From the NCBI GenBank assembly GCA_010093485.1, contig MU001492.1, forward strand, positions 2,949,083-3,013,082: a stretch of 64,000 bases of DNA, in the 5' to 3' direction. The number at the start of each line of letters is the position of its first letter. The first letter of the stretch is position 1. The position numbers and the translations under genes were made by a program. The notes under the pieces were generated by a model. The model was given only the letters and a program-made list of their open reading frames with translations, searched no databases and was not told where the DNA came from. Positions 9,974 through 20,306 of the stretch are shown piece after piece. Source of the DNA: Karstenula rhodostoma CBS 690.94. Taxonomy: Eukaryota > Ascomycota > Dothideomycetes > Pleosporales > Didymosphaeriaceae.

Positions 9974-11029
9974 ATGAAGAAGGTTTTCAGAAATTTGCGA
10001 CCCGCGGCACTGTCCAAGACCAGGAACCGTGCTGGGGAAGCGGAGCAAGCGCCATCAAAACCCCAGGAGAAGAGGGTGCTGTGTACACCCCCGCCTGCCT
10101 ACACAGAGAGCAATTCGCAAGGTCTTACCAGCAAACTGCAACCCGACGACACTTGCCGCCCTCCAACCCCAATCACCAAGCCCACCGCCGCAACCCCGTA
10201 TCCGCTCCTAACAGTGCTTGTTGAAAAGCAGAATAACGAGGAGCGAGGCCAGTGCAACAGCCTGTTCCGCTGGAGCCTTGTGCAAATCATGGCGGACACC
10301 TTCTCAGCGAATTTCTTCAGCCTCCGAGCAGCCGTCGCGAAGGACATGGTGCAAAAGAAGATGTGCGCATGGGATCGAGACCCGAATTCGATACTGAGCG
10401 AACAAGGCCAGGACGGGCTTGACCAACTCTGCGCTTTGGTCCGCAAACTCTCAGCCGATCTGCAACGCAATCGCTGGCCAGCAGTCTGCCGATGGGATAA
10501 AATCCTCCTCATCCAGCTGGTCTTGAAGCCTGCGAAGAGAATGAACCTACCGGCAGATTACGCATTGGAAGTTCTGGGGCGGTACAGCTACAGTGGCGAA
10601 CCTGGTGGTGCTGTCAAGACCACGATGCTCGACCATTGGACGCCGTCCCATGTCGGTATGCGTCCAAGGTATACGTCCCCGATGGTGGACTTGGGAGATA
10701 CGCTGGCATCGCATGCAATGCTCATCGAAACCATGGAGTTACGGGAGGATAAGATGGAAGTGATGGACGATGCGGTGGCCACGTTTCGAAAGGACCGAGG
10801 AATGGAAAGACTGCAGAACTCGAAGGAGCTACAGGAGGAAGCGTTATTGTGGAAGAGAAAGGTTGTGGGTGCCGCGCCATTGGCATGTTTATGGCCGGTA
10901 AGCGATGAGTACTACAATCTAGCCAAAGTGTTGAGGGAGAGCGAGGATATGCATGACGACGTCGCTGATGGACAACGAAACAGGCTGAGAGAACAGCGGA
11001 AAGCTCGTCGATACTTTCACGTTGTTTGA
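9974..11029 (+). CDS. orphan 351-aa protein
   Basis: A single-exon frame beginning at ATG 9974; codons just upstream are open but lack an ATG. Residues 1-75 are basic and Pro-rich (KKVFRNLRPAAL, TPPPAYTES), the last resembling a PPxY-like motif (PPAY). From about 85 to 300 the protein looks globular and helical, with many Trp, Met and Leu residues. The C-terminus is highly charged (a run of Arg, Glu and Gln before HVV). No signal peptide or membrane helix is seen, and I recognise no domain. The sustained open frame and gene-like composition support a real gene. Confidence 0.6.
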   Translation: MKKVFRNLRPAALSKTRNRAGEAEQAPSKPQEKRVLCTPPPAYTESNSQGLTSKLQPDDTCRPPTPITKPTAATPYPLLTVLVEKQNNEERGQCNSLFRWSLVQIMADTFSANFFSLRAAVAKDMVQKKMCAWDRDPNSILSEQGQDGLDQLCALVRKLSADLQRNRWPAVCRWDKILLIQLVLKPAKRMNLPADYALEVLGRYSYSGEPGGAVKTTMLDHWTPSHVGMRPRYTSPMVDLGDTLASHAMLIETMELREDKMEVMDDAVATFRKDRGMERLQNSKELQEEALLWKRKVVGAAPLACLWPVSDEYYNLAKVLRESEDMHDDVADGQRNRLREQRKARRYFHVV

Positions 11030-11609
11030 ACGGCATTTGAACTTTGCAAAGTGTGGAATGCCATTCGTGATGCAGCGTGGCGGAACTCAATGTGCAATGC
11101 ATCGTGAGTGGCGGTGGGCGAATTGACTTCACGAACCCTAGATTGTCAGATCAGTACGAGTGGCGAGCATGACAGAGACTAGTCAGATGGGAATCCCTCC
11201 AACGTGACGCGAAAGTTTGAGCATAGCGTGCTACGAGCCCAAGCATACCTACCTGATCGACATGTGTGCAGACTGTCGAAGTGCTGTGCGTAGTAGCCCC
11301 CGAAACGATTTCTCACCACACCAGGCTGTCTATCCCACGTTCATCCGCTTACTTTTCGCGAACTCGGTCACACCGCATCGTCCGGAATCAAAATCCAGGC
11401 GCAGCAAGGGTAAGCCAGGCGCGGAGGGAGGGAGACACACGGTTGAGGGGAGCGCGAGGGCAGCAGAACACGACCTGAATTAGAGATATGTGTGAGTATA
11501 CGCTGGGTGTGTGATTGTGTCAATGGTCTCGGTACAACGTGTTATTGCAGAGTACACAACGGCACAGCCGACCCCCCTCACCCTTTACCTTATCACCATC
11601 CCTCTTCCC
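11030..11609. other. intergenic between convergent genes
   Basis: Shared 3' space of the orphan gene (+) and the epimerase gene (-). No supported feature. Confidence 0.45.
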
Positions 11610-12771
11610 CTAAGACGCCACAGCCCCCGCATATCGGCTCGACTTCCCAAGCCCCTCCTCCTTCAGCAACTCGGGCAATTCGTCCTCCAGCCAACTCTCC
11701 CAAATCCCCTTCTCCCTTGCCTCCCACCCCAGCTCCCGCAGCCTCACCGCCCGACTCCTACTATTGAGCCCAATCACCGCCCCTGTGTACTCTCCAAACA
11801 GTTCCTCCCAGTCCTTCTCGCTGAACTCTTTGGGCTCGGCATCCTTCAGCAACCCCTTCTCCTTCAGCGACTTGCCAACTTGCTCCGCGACCTCCCTCCA
11901 ACTAAACTCCCGCCCGTTCTCGCAGAAGAAATACGGGTTGTCTAGAAACACCGACGCCGGGGACTTCTCCATGTAGTGCAGGAGGACGATGTACGCGCGT
12001 GCAAGATCGAGCACGTGGATCTGGCTCTCCACGCTCAGCCCCGCGCCGACGTGCCCCGCAAACCCGTGCTTCAGCGCGAACCGCGCAACGGTGGGGACCT
12101 GGATCGTCAGCCTCCTGTGCTGCGGGTTGAAGCCGTAGATCTCGGGGGGGATCATGATAGCCAGCTTTGCTTTGTCGCCTAGCGCCTTGGACGCGCGCAC
12201 GATGGCGAGGTCGATTTGGCGATGGGGCGCGGTATCGGGGAGGCTGTTGATGGTGTCCGGGTCGTTGTCGTAGTATATCTTGTCGCCTTTGTGGGCACCG
12301 AAGGCGCCGTCGTCGAGGACGGAGGTGCCGGAGGTGTGGATGAAGATGGTGGGCTTGGAGGCGGTGGCGCGCTGTTGGATGCCAGCGAGGACGGCCTGCA
12401 CGGAGGGGAGGTGGTCGGCCGTGGCGGTGTGGATGATGATCTGGGAGTGTTAGGGTTACTTTGCTTGAGGGGGAGGGGCGCCTTCTTCGTCCACCTGCCT
12501 ACGTGGCCACGTGACCATCCAGGGCGCTCTTTCCCTGGGTGGAAGGTAGGGTGGTGGAACATACCTCGTGCTCGAGCACGTGCTTGACAATCAGGTCATG
12601 ATCGTTGAGATCGCCCTTCACGGCCAGCGCACCCGACTTCTTGATCTGCTCGGCGTGCTCGTCCCGTCGTACAAGTCCGGTGACTGTGTATCCCTCTCCT
12701 ACCAGGAGCTCCAGGACGTTCCACCCGACGAAGCCCGGGCCGATGATGAAGACTCTCTTGGCTGTGTTCAT
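11610..12771 (-). CDS. NAD(P)-dependent epimerase/dehydratase-like protein
   Basis: Two exons on the minus strand, 12771-12565 and 12440-11610, with a 124-nt intron (GTATGT donor, CTAAC branch-like site, CCCAG acceptor). The product is 345 aa. A classical Rossmann entry is visible: beta strand RVFII, then G11-P-G13-F-V-G16, binding NAD(P), and an acidic turn (KGDLND, about 52-57). After the junction, IIIHTATADH and the strand TIFIHTSGTSV match the extended SDR / NmrA-like fold. A PPEIYGF segment stands where the Tyr-Lys active site or its degenerate form would be; I do not see a clean YxxxK. Soluble, probably cytosolic. Substrate unknown. Relatives are usually annotated as nucleoside-diphosphate-sugar epimerase-like oxidoreductases. 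Confidence 0.88.
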
Positions 12772-13694
12772 GGTGGGCAGACTGCTGGATCAAAGATGGT
12801 GGCGTTCTTGAATGCTGTATAGCCCATCGAAGGGTCGATTGAGCTGTATTTGAGCACTGAAGTCATGAATGCATTTCTAAGCGGGTGGAGAGAGAAGACA
12901 TGACAAAGGGTATTCCACGGCGGGATTGCTTCCGCCTTTTAGGAGAAGATTGGAAATGAATGGTTGTTATAACGCAAGACGGTGCATCTTGAGGCCTGCA
13001 GTGAAGAAGGTTGCAGGGGACCTACAGCCGCTTTGGGTAAGCCCTCGAGCGCTAGTGCAGACGCATGTAGAGATGTTAGTAGCGGCTTCGGAGAAAAGCC
13101 GGATCTTGGCATCCGGATCTAGCAAATCAAAGTCGGTGTTCTGGCTAAGGTACAATGCCGTGCAGAGCACTCCGTGACCATGTTGCAGCAGCGTGTTGAT
13201 GCCTGTGGAAGTCACTGTGGAAGCCAGTGTCAAGACGGGAGAAGTCACTGTCAGGACTGTAGAAGTCACTGTTCAGTAGTTAGAAGCCCCAGGCGAGTCC
13301 CTCGCGTGCGCGGCGACCGGCTCCACGGTCTAAACGTATGACAACACCGACAGCGGAAGCCCGCAGAGACGAGAACCGCGGGAATATCGTCGAGGGATCG
13401 CGGGCTGATGCATAATGTATGGTGAATTGGTGAATTGGGTTGGGAGTGGCCGTTCGCGGTGGCTTGTTGGGCACGGGCCGCCTCTGTGGCTGCCTTCGCG
13501 CCTCACCGAATCTCCCTGAATCCGTTTCTTGGGGCTCCATCATGCCAATGGACCCCAGTTTGACAGCTTTCGGCCTGACAGCGGCGATGCGCCCTCGTTG
13601 ACACGAAGCACCCCTCAATTCACTCCCCACCGCACTCGCTCGCTCGCTGCGCGCCCTCCCCGGACCAGAGGCCAGACGCAACCGCGTCGCCGCC
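12772..13694. other. divergent promoter region of epimerase and GT31 genes
   Basis: A 923-base gap between two divergently transcribed genes. It holds a cluster of degenerate GAAGTCACTGT units (13205-13272) and otherwise nothing I can support. A 100-codon frame on the minus strand across the repeat reads Thr/Val/Ser-rich and has no ATG. Confidence 0.5.
13205..13272. repeat. four degenerate copies of a GAAGTCACTGT unit
   Basis: The units GTGGAAGTCACTGT, GTGGAAGCCAGTGT, GGAGAAGTCACTGT and GTAGAAGTCACTGT follow each other at intervals of about 14-24 bases. They contain TGA(C/G)-like half sites on one strand. They lie between the divergent starts of the epimerase and GT31 genes. Confidence 0.6.
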
Positions 13695-15159
13695 ATGGCC
13701 TTCATCACCGCGCTGCCCCTGCGCCTGTCGCGACGGCCGGCCAGAGTGCTGCTGGGCGGTCTTCTTTTCGTCTTCTTCATCCTGACCCTCACCCGCCGCC
13801 GGACCGCCCCGGGGCCTGCCCCGCCGTCGGTGCACTACAAGGCAAACACAAAGAGCTTCTTCCCGCCGCTCAAGCACAAGGCCGGCGTCGACGCCGACTT
13901 CTGCGAAAACTTCCCCACGAAGCAGCTCGACGACATCCAGGTCGTGCTCAAGACGGGCGCTGCCGACGGGCCCAAGCTGAAGGCCCACCTGGCCACCATC
14001 ACCTCGTGCATCCCGAACCTGCTCATCGTGTCCGACCACGAGCAGAAGATTGGCCAGTACAACGTGATCGACGTCCTCGCCGAGCTCCCCCTCTCGTACG
14101 CCCAAGGCAACCACGACTTCAAGACGTACACCAACAACAAAAAGGCCCAGGCCGAGGGCGACACGGTCAACTACTCGCAGGCCGGATGGAGGCTGGACCG
14201 CTTCAAGTTCCTGCCCATGGTCGACAAGGCCTATGCCGTCAACCCCAAGGCCAAGTGGTACGTCTTCCTCGAGTCCGACGTCTACTTCTTCTGGGACACG
14301 CTCTTCCGCCTGCTCGACCAGCTCGACCCTACCGAATCGCACTACCTCGGCGCCCCGAGCCCCGTTTCCGACGACCGCTGGTTTGCATACGGCGGCGCTG
14401 GCTTCGTCATCTCCCAGGGCCTGATGAAGAAACTATATGTGCCAAAGATTGAGGCAGGAACCAATGCGCCCCCAGAGACGAAGCTAGCTGTAAAATACGA
14501 GAAGATGGTCAAGGAAGACTGCTGCGGAGACGCCGTGCTGGCCCACGCAATCCAGAACACCACCGGCGTAAAAATGGAGTCGCTGTACCCGACATTTGCC
14601 GGCGAAGAGCTCAAGGATATCTCAATCGACAGGGATATGTGGTGTGTGCCGCTGCTCTCGCTCCACAGAGTCGCGCCTGAACAGATGGAGTCGCTGTGGA
14701 AATGGGAGCGCACACGGACCTACAACCAGGTACGCTACACACTTGTAACCCACCCTCGAAGCCGTGACCTAACTTGTGCAGAAACCGTTCGTCTACTCCT
14801 CCCTCCTTGCATACACGCACTCCTTCCTCCGCGAAGGCGCTAGCAAGGACTGGTGGGACAACCTCTCCGTCGCGCCCGTCCCGAACGACCGCCCCGCCCA
14901 CAAGAACCCCGGCTCCTGCGGCTCCGAGTGCGAAAAAGACCGCAGTTGTCTCCAATGGTCGCATTCACAGACCGTGTGCCGCTGGGCCAACTACATCAAG
15001 CTGGGCAACGCCGTGGACAGCGAGAACGGTGGGCAGGGCATGATGTCGAGTGGGTGGGCGCTCAACAAGATGGCCGAGCTCGGCTTCAAGGTCGACGAGG
15101 AGAGCGACATCAACGACACGTGCGAGGAGGCGACCTGGGTCAAGGCGACAATCCGATGA
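13695..15159 (+). CDS. type II membrane glycosyltransferase, GT31-like
   Basis: Two exons, 13695-14729 and 14782-15159, with a 52-nt intron (GTACGC donor, CTAAC branch site, TGCAG acceptor), give 470 aa. A short basic cytosolic tail precedes one signal-anchor helix (about 18-33), so the catalytic part should face the Golgi lumen. The Fringe/chondroitin-synthase-like GT31 fold is recognised from W-x-V-F-L-E193-S-D195-V-Y, the metal and sugar-nucleotide DxD-type site, followed by the RWFAYGGAGFVIS segment (acceptor site) and an EDCCGDAVLA motif. The C-terminal 90 residues carry a Cys-rich apple/PAN-like piece (CGSECEKDRSCLQW ... VCRW). Fungal members of this layout are uncharacterised cell-wall or protein-glycan transferases. 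The start has a GCCATGG context. Confidence 0.88.
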
Positions 15160-16441
15160 TTCCCCCGCGCGGCGCGGGCGGACACGAATGATATGCAGGC
15201 GTTCGGCTCGCGGGCGCACTGTTCTGCACTTGCTTGTTTTACGCATGGCGTTCCGGTATCATCACATCACATCCATCACATCGCAGCACCTTTGGGCATT
15301 GGCCTGGCTCCACCGCGGCTTCGCACTTCTCGCATTCACGACGATATTGGGTTGGGGTAGAGGGCGCCATTTGCGCGGTACTGTACTGTACGGTTCGTGG
15401 GGGAGGACAAGGGGGACGAGCATGTTCTGGTTCATAGCTAGGGATCTGCAGACGGGATATCTTTTGGACATAGAGAGGGGCATCTGGGATAAGACCCCAT
15501 GCGTTTGCATGTATTCTACCTGGGAAAGAAGGCGTTGGGCCGATTTACTATAATTTATTGCATGGTGTGTTCACTCTCGGTAGTGTCAATGTTATAGCAT
15601 CGATGTAAGGTCCCAGTTCTAGCAGCTCACCTGCGACAGCAGGTGTTCTGGGAGGTCTGTTCCCTGGTTTTCATTGACCGACCCGGTTCTATGGCGAATG
15701 TCGAGACGGGCCCGGGGTTCTTAGCCTCTGGTCTTTGGTAGAACTAAATTCGAATTCGAGTAGGTAGGGCGGGGTAACAAACCAATAGCGGCTTTATTCG
15801 ATCTGTCGCTCCTAGCGCAAACCACTGGGTACAACGTCGAGGCGTCTTACGTGCAGAGGTCGAGACTTGTTTCTCAGTTGGTTGAGACATACATCACCCT
15901 GTCTTGTCTTGACTCACATTGACTTGATATCTGAACATCAGGAGGGGTAAAACGTTCATTTCCGTCAACGTGCTGTGTAAATATATCGTATGATGAGTAC
16001 CGATATTCCATATCGGCGAGAAAACTACTTATCTGTCATACCCTGGCTGCTCTATTCCAGCACCAGCTAAGATGGATATATACCGCTAATGTGGTATCTT
16101 CCTCCATATACGACCATAGGACACTGAATACTAGGCTTCCCGTCCGCTCAGCCATATATAAGCAGTGTACCGGCGGGTTAGTAGTCGAGTTCGTGAGAAT
16201 CGGCGAATCTCCGCTGTTGTATGTTTTTGTTGGCCTTTTTTTAGGGGGTGTGCGGCGAGATAGTGGAGCTGGGATGCGTTAGTGGCTGCGTAGTGCGCGA
16301 GCGACGAGTCAAGACACCTCACTTTGTTAGGACTCGCAATAGGTGATTAACTCTCCTGTCTTTTTGATGGTTTTCTGATTGTGAACGTATTGTAGGTCGT
16401 GTGGTGATGTTATTGTCTTTCTATGTCGGTTGTAGCTCACT
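15160..16441. other. intergenic, no gene recognised
   Basis: The 3' region of the GT31 gene and more than 1 kb in which neither strand shows a supported coding frame. The stretch 15560-16120 is mildly AT-rich. No RNA gene signature found by eye. Confidence 0.45.
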
Positions 16442-16756
16442 CCTACTCGTTCACTGCAATGTCTCTTATAACCTCAATATCCCATCCTCCAGCGTCTCCG
16501 GGCTAGACGCGCACTTCCCCGTTATTAGCTCGCCCTCAATGTTGACATGGTGATACCGCATATCCAACCTCTCATCCTCTTTGGCCGTAGCAATTAGCGA
16601 ACCTTTCGCGATTGAACCCCTAGAGTACTCCACCCAGACGGTCAAGCCGTTTTGGTGCTAGTGGAAGCGCGTTGTGGTGTCTACTTCGCCGTTAGAGGAG
16701 TTGGACGTTGGGAGGAAGGTTTCGCTGTTATAGATATTAGGGGTGGCGGTTGACAT
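16442..16756 (-). pseudogene. relic of the fungal 'N-acetylglutamate synthase'-like small protein family
   Basis: From an ATG at 16756 the frame encodes the beginning of a small (about 110 aa) fungal protein often labelled N-acetylglutamate synthase in databases: a SNSSNGEV turn, then HQNGLTVWVEYSRGSI, then LDMRYHHVNIEGELITG. It is interrupted by TAG at 16658-16660 (codon 33) and by TAA at 16466-16468. Similarity seems to continue past the second stop to a third, TGA at 16451-16453, in a spot where relatives have Trp. TAG for CAG and TGA for TGG are C-to-T or G-to-A changes. The gene is therefore dead unless codons are read through. Family assignment rests on my memory of the conserved motifs. 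Confidence 0.65.
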
Positions 16757-17282
16757 TCTAAGGCTCGTGCTCGGGACGTGTGGGCGTGCTCTCATGTGGA
16801 TGGCTGCCTTCAAGATGATGGAAGGTATGTGACTCGTATTGCGAAGAGCGGATAGCGACGGATACGGATGGTGAGGCTGGACACTACTTAGCGTGCTAAT
16901 GTCAGTGCGCTTCATGGAAAGAATGTACGGGTGGCCGACGGGGCCACGTTTAACTTCAAAATCGACGACAAGGCATGCGAGCAACGCGACGTCAAGGCAT
17001 TGATTTACCCCGCATCTCGACTCTTAACAAGGCTGACCTGCTGCAACATACGGCGCCTAGCTGTGCAGCCTCACCGGTCGTATCTTGCATGTACACCTTG
17101 CATGGTTGCGTTTTATTTGAGTCCAGGTGTGTGTTAGGGTCCCTATTTAGCATAGCGCAGGTCATCGACATTGCGGCTGAGCTGTTGCCACATCTCAGTA
17201 TTATGAAGAGCCGAAGTCTGCCTTCTCTCTTTGAAGTTTTGTCTTCGACCGTTGCATCGTCAAGACAACACAAACCATTATC
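16757..17282. other. promoter region of the HET gene
   Basis: A 526-base gap between the divergent relic and the HET gene. No supported coding feature. Confidence 0.4.
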
Positions 17283-18857
17283 ATGGAGGACTTTAAACAT
17301 GCACCGCTCGACCAAAGCAAATCTTCATTTCGGCTACTGAGGATTTTACCCGATCTCTCACCTGCTGGTTCCATTCGATGCGAGATTTGGCATGACGATA
17401 TCGACGCAGAGTACACGTGTTTGTCATATGTTTGGGGCTCGGAAAACGACACAACCGCTATACTCGTGAATGGTAAGATCTTTACGTGCCGAAAGAACCT
17501 GTGGGACTTCCTGAACGTAGCGAGTACAAAGTACGCCCCCGCAGCACCTGCGCTCTGGATCGACGCGATATGCATCGACCAATCGAACATCCCCGAGCGA
17601 AACCAACAAGTCTCCCAGATGGGAGAAATTTACTCTCGTGCAGCAGCTGTGCTTGCATGGTTGGGGAACAATGAAAGAGCTCAGGATTTCTGCAACTTCG
17701 CAACTCGCCTGGCCGCTGAAGTCCCTTGCAATCGAAAGGCAGTGAAAGCGTTCTGGTGGAACCATCGGTCTAAAGCCATGGAAACAGCATGGATCGCATT
17801 CTGGAGCAATGCATACTGGACACGGGCCTGGATTACGCAGGAAATCTTCCTCGCGCGATCGTTCCGCCTTCTCGCACGCGAGACGGAAATCACAGTCGCT
17901 GAATTCGATTCAATCCTGGAGCTAACCTTCTCGTTGAGCACCATGAATGTGCGCAACGTACATGGCTCAGAACAATCAATTGACCAATTAGACCGGTTTA
18001 GAACGTATCTGAAGATCGTTTGTTCTACCCAGGGGTCTTTTGACACATGGCGCAGTTTGCCAGGCAGCGAAAAGGGGCTGTGGAATCTGTTACAGAGCTT
18101 CACCGGTCGCGAAAGCTACATACCACGAGACCGGATCTACTCGCTCATATCCATCGCAGAAGATGGCGGAACCATACCCGTCGACTACGGCGTTCCAGAA
18201 GATGAGTTCGTGGTGAGCTTAGTCAACGCTCTCCGTGAATCTACGTGCCTTTGCTCCATATACAGGCTTGCAGAAACGTTGGGTTACTGGACGCTGCCTT
18301 CCGATACTACTTCTGTTCCACCAACGCTTAACGTAGTATTGACTGCATGGCCCACCAAGATGACTCGCCGAAAGAAAAGCAGCAAATCCGCAGATTGCAC
18401 AAACTGTGGTGACAAGCTCGACCTGGAAGCCCGTGGTAGAATTATCCTCTGTATGAGGTCAATGTGCAATCACCAAGTGATGTCTCACTGGGTGATTTCG
18501 GAAGGCGAGATAGGCTGTGCCCGACTCGGAATTCTCCGGTGGCCGGAATCCAGCGTCACCCAGGAAACAGAGGTAGCAATAGAAGAGGTTGAGGAAACCG
18601 GAACCCATAACGACACCTCAGTCATGAAGTCAGGAGTGGAAGGTGGGTGTAGGCTATTTTCTAAAACGCCGTACCTCTCAAGGATCCGGGTTCAGTTCAC
18701 GCTAGAGGGATTCCTCACAACGCTTCATCACACGAAAAATAGCTTCAGCTCTCTCGAATTTTGCCACAAAACAAAGGTTCGACCCGCTGGGATAGGAATA
18801 GAGAGCATAACAATGGAGAGAACCGGTAGTTCCAGCCAGAGTTCTCTTGAGGGCTAA
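17283..18857 (+). CDS. HET-domain protein
   Basis: A single-exon 524-aa heterokaryon-incompatibility (HET) domain protein. The HET core is clear in the first 200 residues: YTCLSYVWGS (44-53), then ALWIDAICIDQ (90-100), then RNQQVSQMGEIYSRA (106-120) followed by VLAWLG, and a later W-x-R-AWITQEIFLAR block. HET proteins trigger programmed cell death on fusion with a non-self partner in several fungi. The half after residue 300 has no known domain but holds a CTNCG...C...C pattern (about 373-396) that might bind metal. No NACHT or repeat domain is attached. It starts at the first in-frame ATG after a promoter gap. It is the first gene of a block with two kinases and a GTPase; whether they act together is unknown. 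Confidence 0.9.
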   Translation: MEDFKHAPLDQSKSSFRLLRILPDLSPAGSIRCEIWHDDIDAEYTCLSYVWGSENDTTAILVNGKIFTCRKNLWDFLNVASTKYAPAAPALWIDAICIDQSNIPERNQQVSQMGEIYSRAAAVLAWLGNNERAQDFCNFATRLAAEVPCNRKAVKAFWWNHRSKAMETAWIAFWSNAYWTRAWITQEIFLARSFRLLARETEITVAEFDSILELTFSLSTMNVRNVHGSEQSIDQLDRFRTYLKIVCSTQGSFDTWRSLPGSEKGLWNLLQSFTGRESYIPRDRIYSLISIAEDGGTIPVDYGVPEDEFVVSLVNALRESTCLCSIYRLAETLGYWTLPSDTTSVPPTLNVVLTAWPTKMTRRKKSSKSADCTNCGDKLDLEARGRIILCMRSMCNHQVMSHWVISEGEIGCARLGILRWPESSVTQETEVAIEEVEETGTHNDTSVMKSGVEGGCRLFSKTPYLSRIRVQFTLEGFLTTLHHTKNSFSSLEFCHKTKVRPAGIGIESITMERTGSSSQSSLEG

Positions 18858-19060
18858 CAGTACCGCGAGGTTGTCACAAGGCGTTTGGTAAATCACACAA
18901 CCAGGGTGAAATGAAAGGATTCCTGGCCATTTCTCATTTCCGCGGCAACGTAGGTACAGGTCACAGAAGATTTGAAGAGTGTTAACGCATGTATTTTTCT
19001 GTTTCTTCCCCATGAGAACGTATTCCCTGTTGGTATTGTAGAGATGATCTGGCAATGATT

Positions 19061-19942
19061 TCACTCCATCAGGCCGGCTTCCCGAAAAGCAATTCGCAAG
19101 GTGGCTTCCTTCTTGGCAGTGGAGCCACTAACATATTCCCGAACGGCCTGGAGCCTCTCCGGCGTCGTGCTAGCCAACGTCTTTGCCAGTTGAGCTTCGA
19201 TCGCGTCAATCACGCCTCCGAACGAAGCTAGGCGTGCGTCGTTGGAAATGTAATCATTGATATCATCCCAGCCCTCGACTGGCGCTCCATAGTTGGCATC
19301 GGTTAGCGAACCAAGTATGAGGCGGACGTAGGTACGGAAGTCCTGCCATGCGTCGTTGAAACTGGTGACGGGCTTGCTTTGATCAAAGTCAATCACAACC
19401 AGCCTTGGGAGCCCATACTTATCTCTGGAGCTTGTATCGATGATCATGTTGTGTCCGTGCAGATCACCATGTTGCCTTCCAGCGCAGTTTTCATATAAGA
19501 ACCGACAAGCCCTAGACATTCCCAGGATGATATTTAGGACCATCTCTTCGGGAATGGGATATTCGAGATCCAGAGCAGTCACGGCCGGGGCGATGGCTTT
19601 ACTCGCGACCCACTTATGTCCGTGGTCAATCAGTGAAGCCAGGGAGTTCCGAATGTCTTCGTCCGCATTGGCTTGGATGGCTCTTAGTGTTGCCAGCTCT
19701 GTGGAATCGGCAGGCCGGTCTGCATAAACCTTGACGGCCACCAGCTTGGAGCGCAACTTATCGAAGGTATTGTTCGCCTTAGTCTTTACGAAGGCATGGT
19801 AATCCTCCAATCTAAGCGAGAAGTACACCATGGCATAGTGTCCACTTCCAGCCATGGAAAGAGGCCGATACTTATCCAAGGGGTAGTCTCCCATCATATG
19901 CATGGCAGAAACGCCTTGGGAATATGCTTGGGTGGTTGACAT
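19061..19942 (-). CDS. divergent protein kinase-like protein, copy A
   Basis: Single exon. The frame is open upstream, but the first ATG is at 19942, giving 293 aa. Kinase landmarks: glycine loop AGSGHYAMVYF (31-41), VAVK with K71, catalytic-loop H158-G-D160-LHGHN165, and the metal motif D185-F-D in place of DFG. Arg of HRD is replaced by Gly, and I see no APE motif or normal activation segment. The small C-lobe resembles phosphotransferase-type kinases. It shares the phrases SKLVAVKV and LPR-V-x-DFD with copy B at 22011-23225, so the two are paralogs. Activity is plausible because Lys, catalytic Asp, Asn and metal Asp remain, but is unproven. It is convergent with the HET gene: 3' ends are 203 bases apart. 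Confidence 0.8.
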   Translation of the reverse strand: MSTTQAYSQGVSAMHMMGDYPLDKYRPLSMAGSGHYAMVYFSLRLEDYHAFVKTKANNTFDKLRSKLVAVKVYADRPADSTELATLRAIQANADEDIRNSLASLIDHGHKWVASKAIAPAVTALDLEYPIPEEMVLNIILGMSRACRFLYENCAGRQHGDLHGHNMIIDTSSRDKYGLPRLVVIDFDQSKPVTSFNDAWQDFRTYVRLILGSLTDANYGAPVEGWDDINDYISNDARLASFGGVIDAIEAQLAKTLASTTPERLQAVREYVSGSTAKKEATLRIAFREAGLME

Positions 19943-20046
19943 CCTTGTAAATCGACTTTTTTCGTGGATGTGTATTTCTATTCGTTTGGAGCTTGCCAAA
20001 GAGTAGGGTTGAGTGACTTCAGGAGGTTGCTGCAAGGTCGGAAGCT

Positions 20047-20055
20047 TATATATAT
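20047..20055 (-). promoter_or_regulatory. TATA element of kinase-like gene A
   Basis: TATATATAA on the minus strand about 105 bases upstream of the ATG at 19942. The paralogous gene B has a similar element about 90 bases upstream of its start. Confidence 0.4.
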
Positions 20056-20306
20056 CGAGTTCGCGAGAGTGCCATTGCGTTGCATCATGTTAGCACAAGG
20101 CGTTGTAGAGCTTTCACTTTGCACCTTTATACCCACCCCGTGCACGAACAATGTTTCACTGTTCTGAGTCTTGTCTCGCATAATCGTGAGAGAAAACAAC
20201 ACGGATTTGATGATTCCGAAGCTGCAGAAGGATCACTAGCATTATACTGAACGCGCACAGCGGTAAACTTGGTACAAGAGCTCAACTCAAGGGATTCTAC
20301 GCAATC

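Noticed and set aside
13280..14452. Long open frames on both strands overlapping the GT31 gene
   Set aside because: They follow from the high GC content of the real gene and contain low-complexity Arg/Pro or Val/Glu runs.
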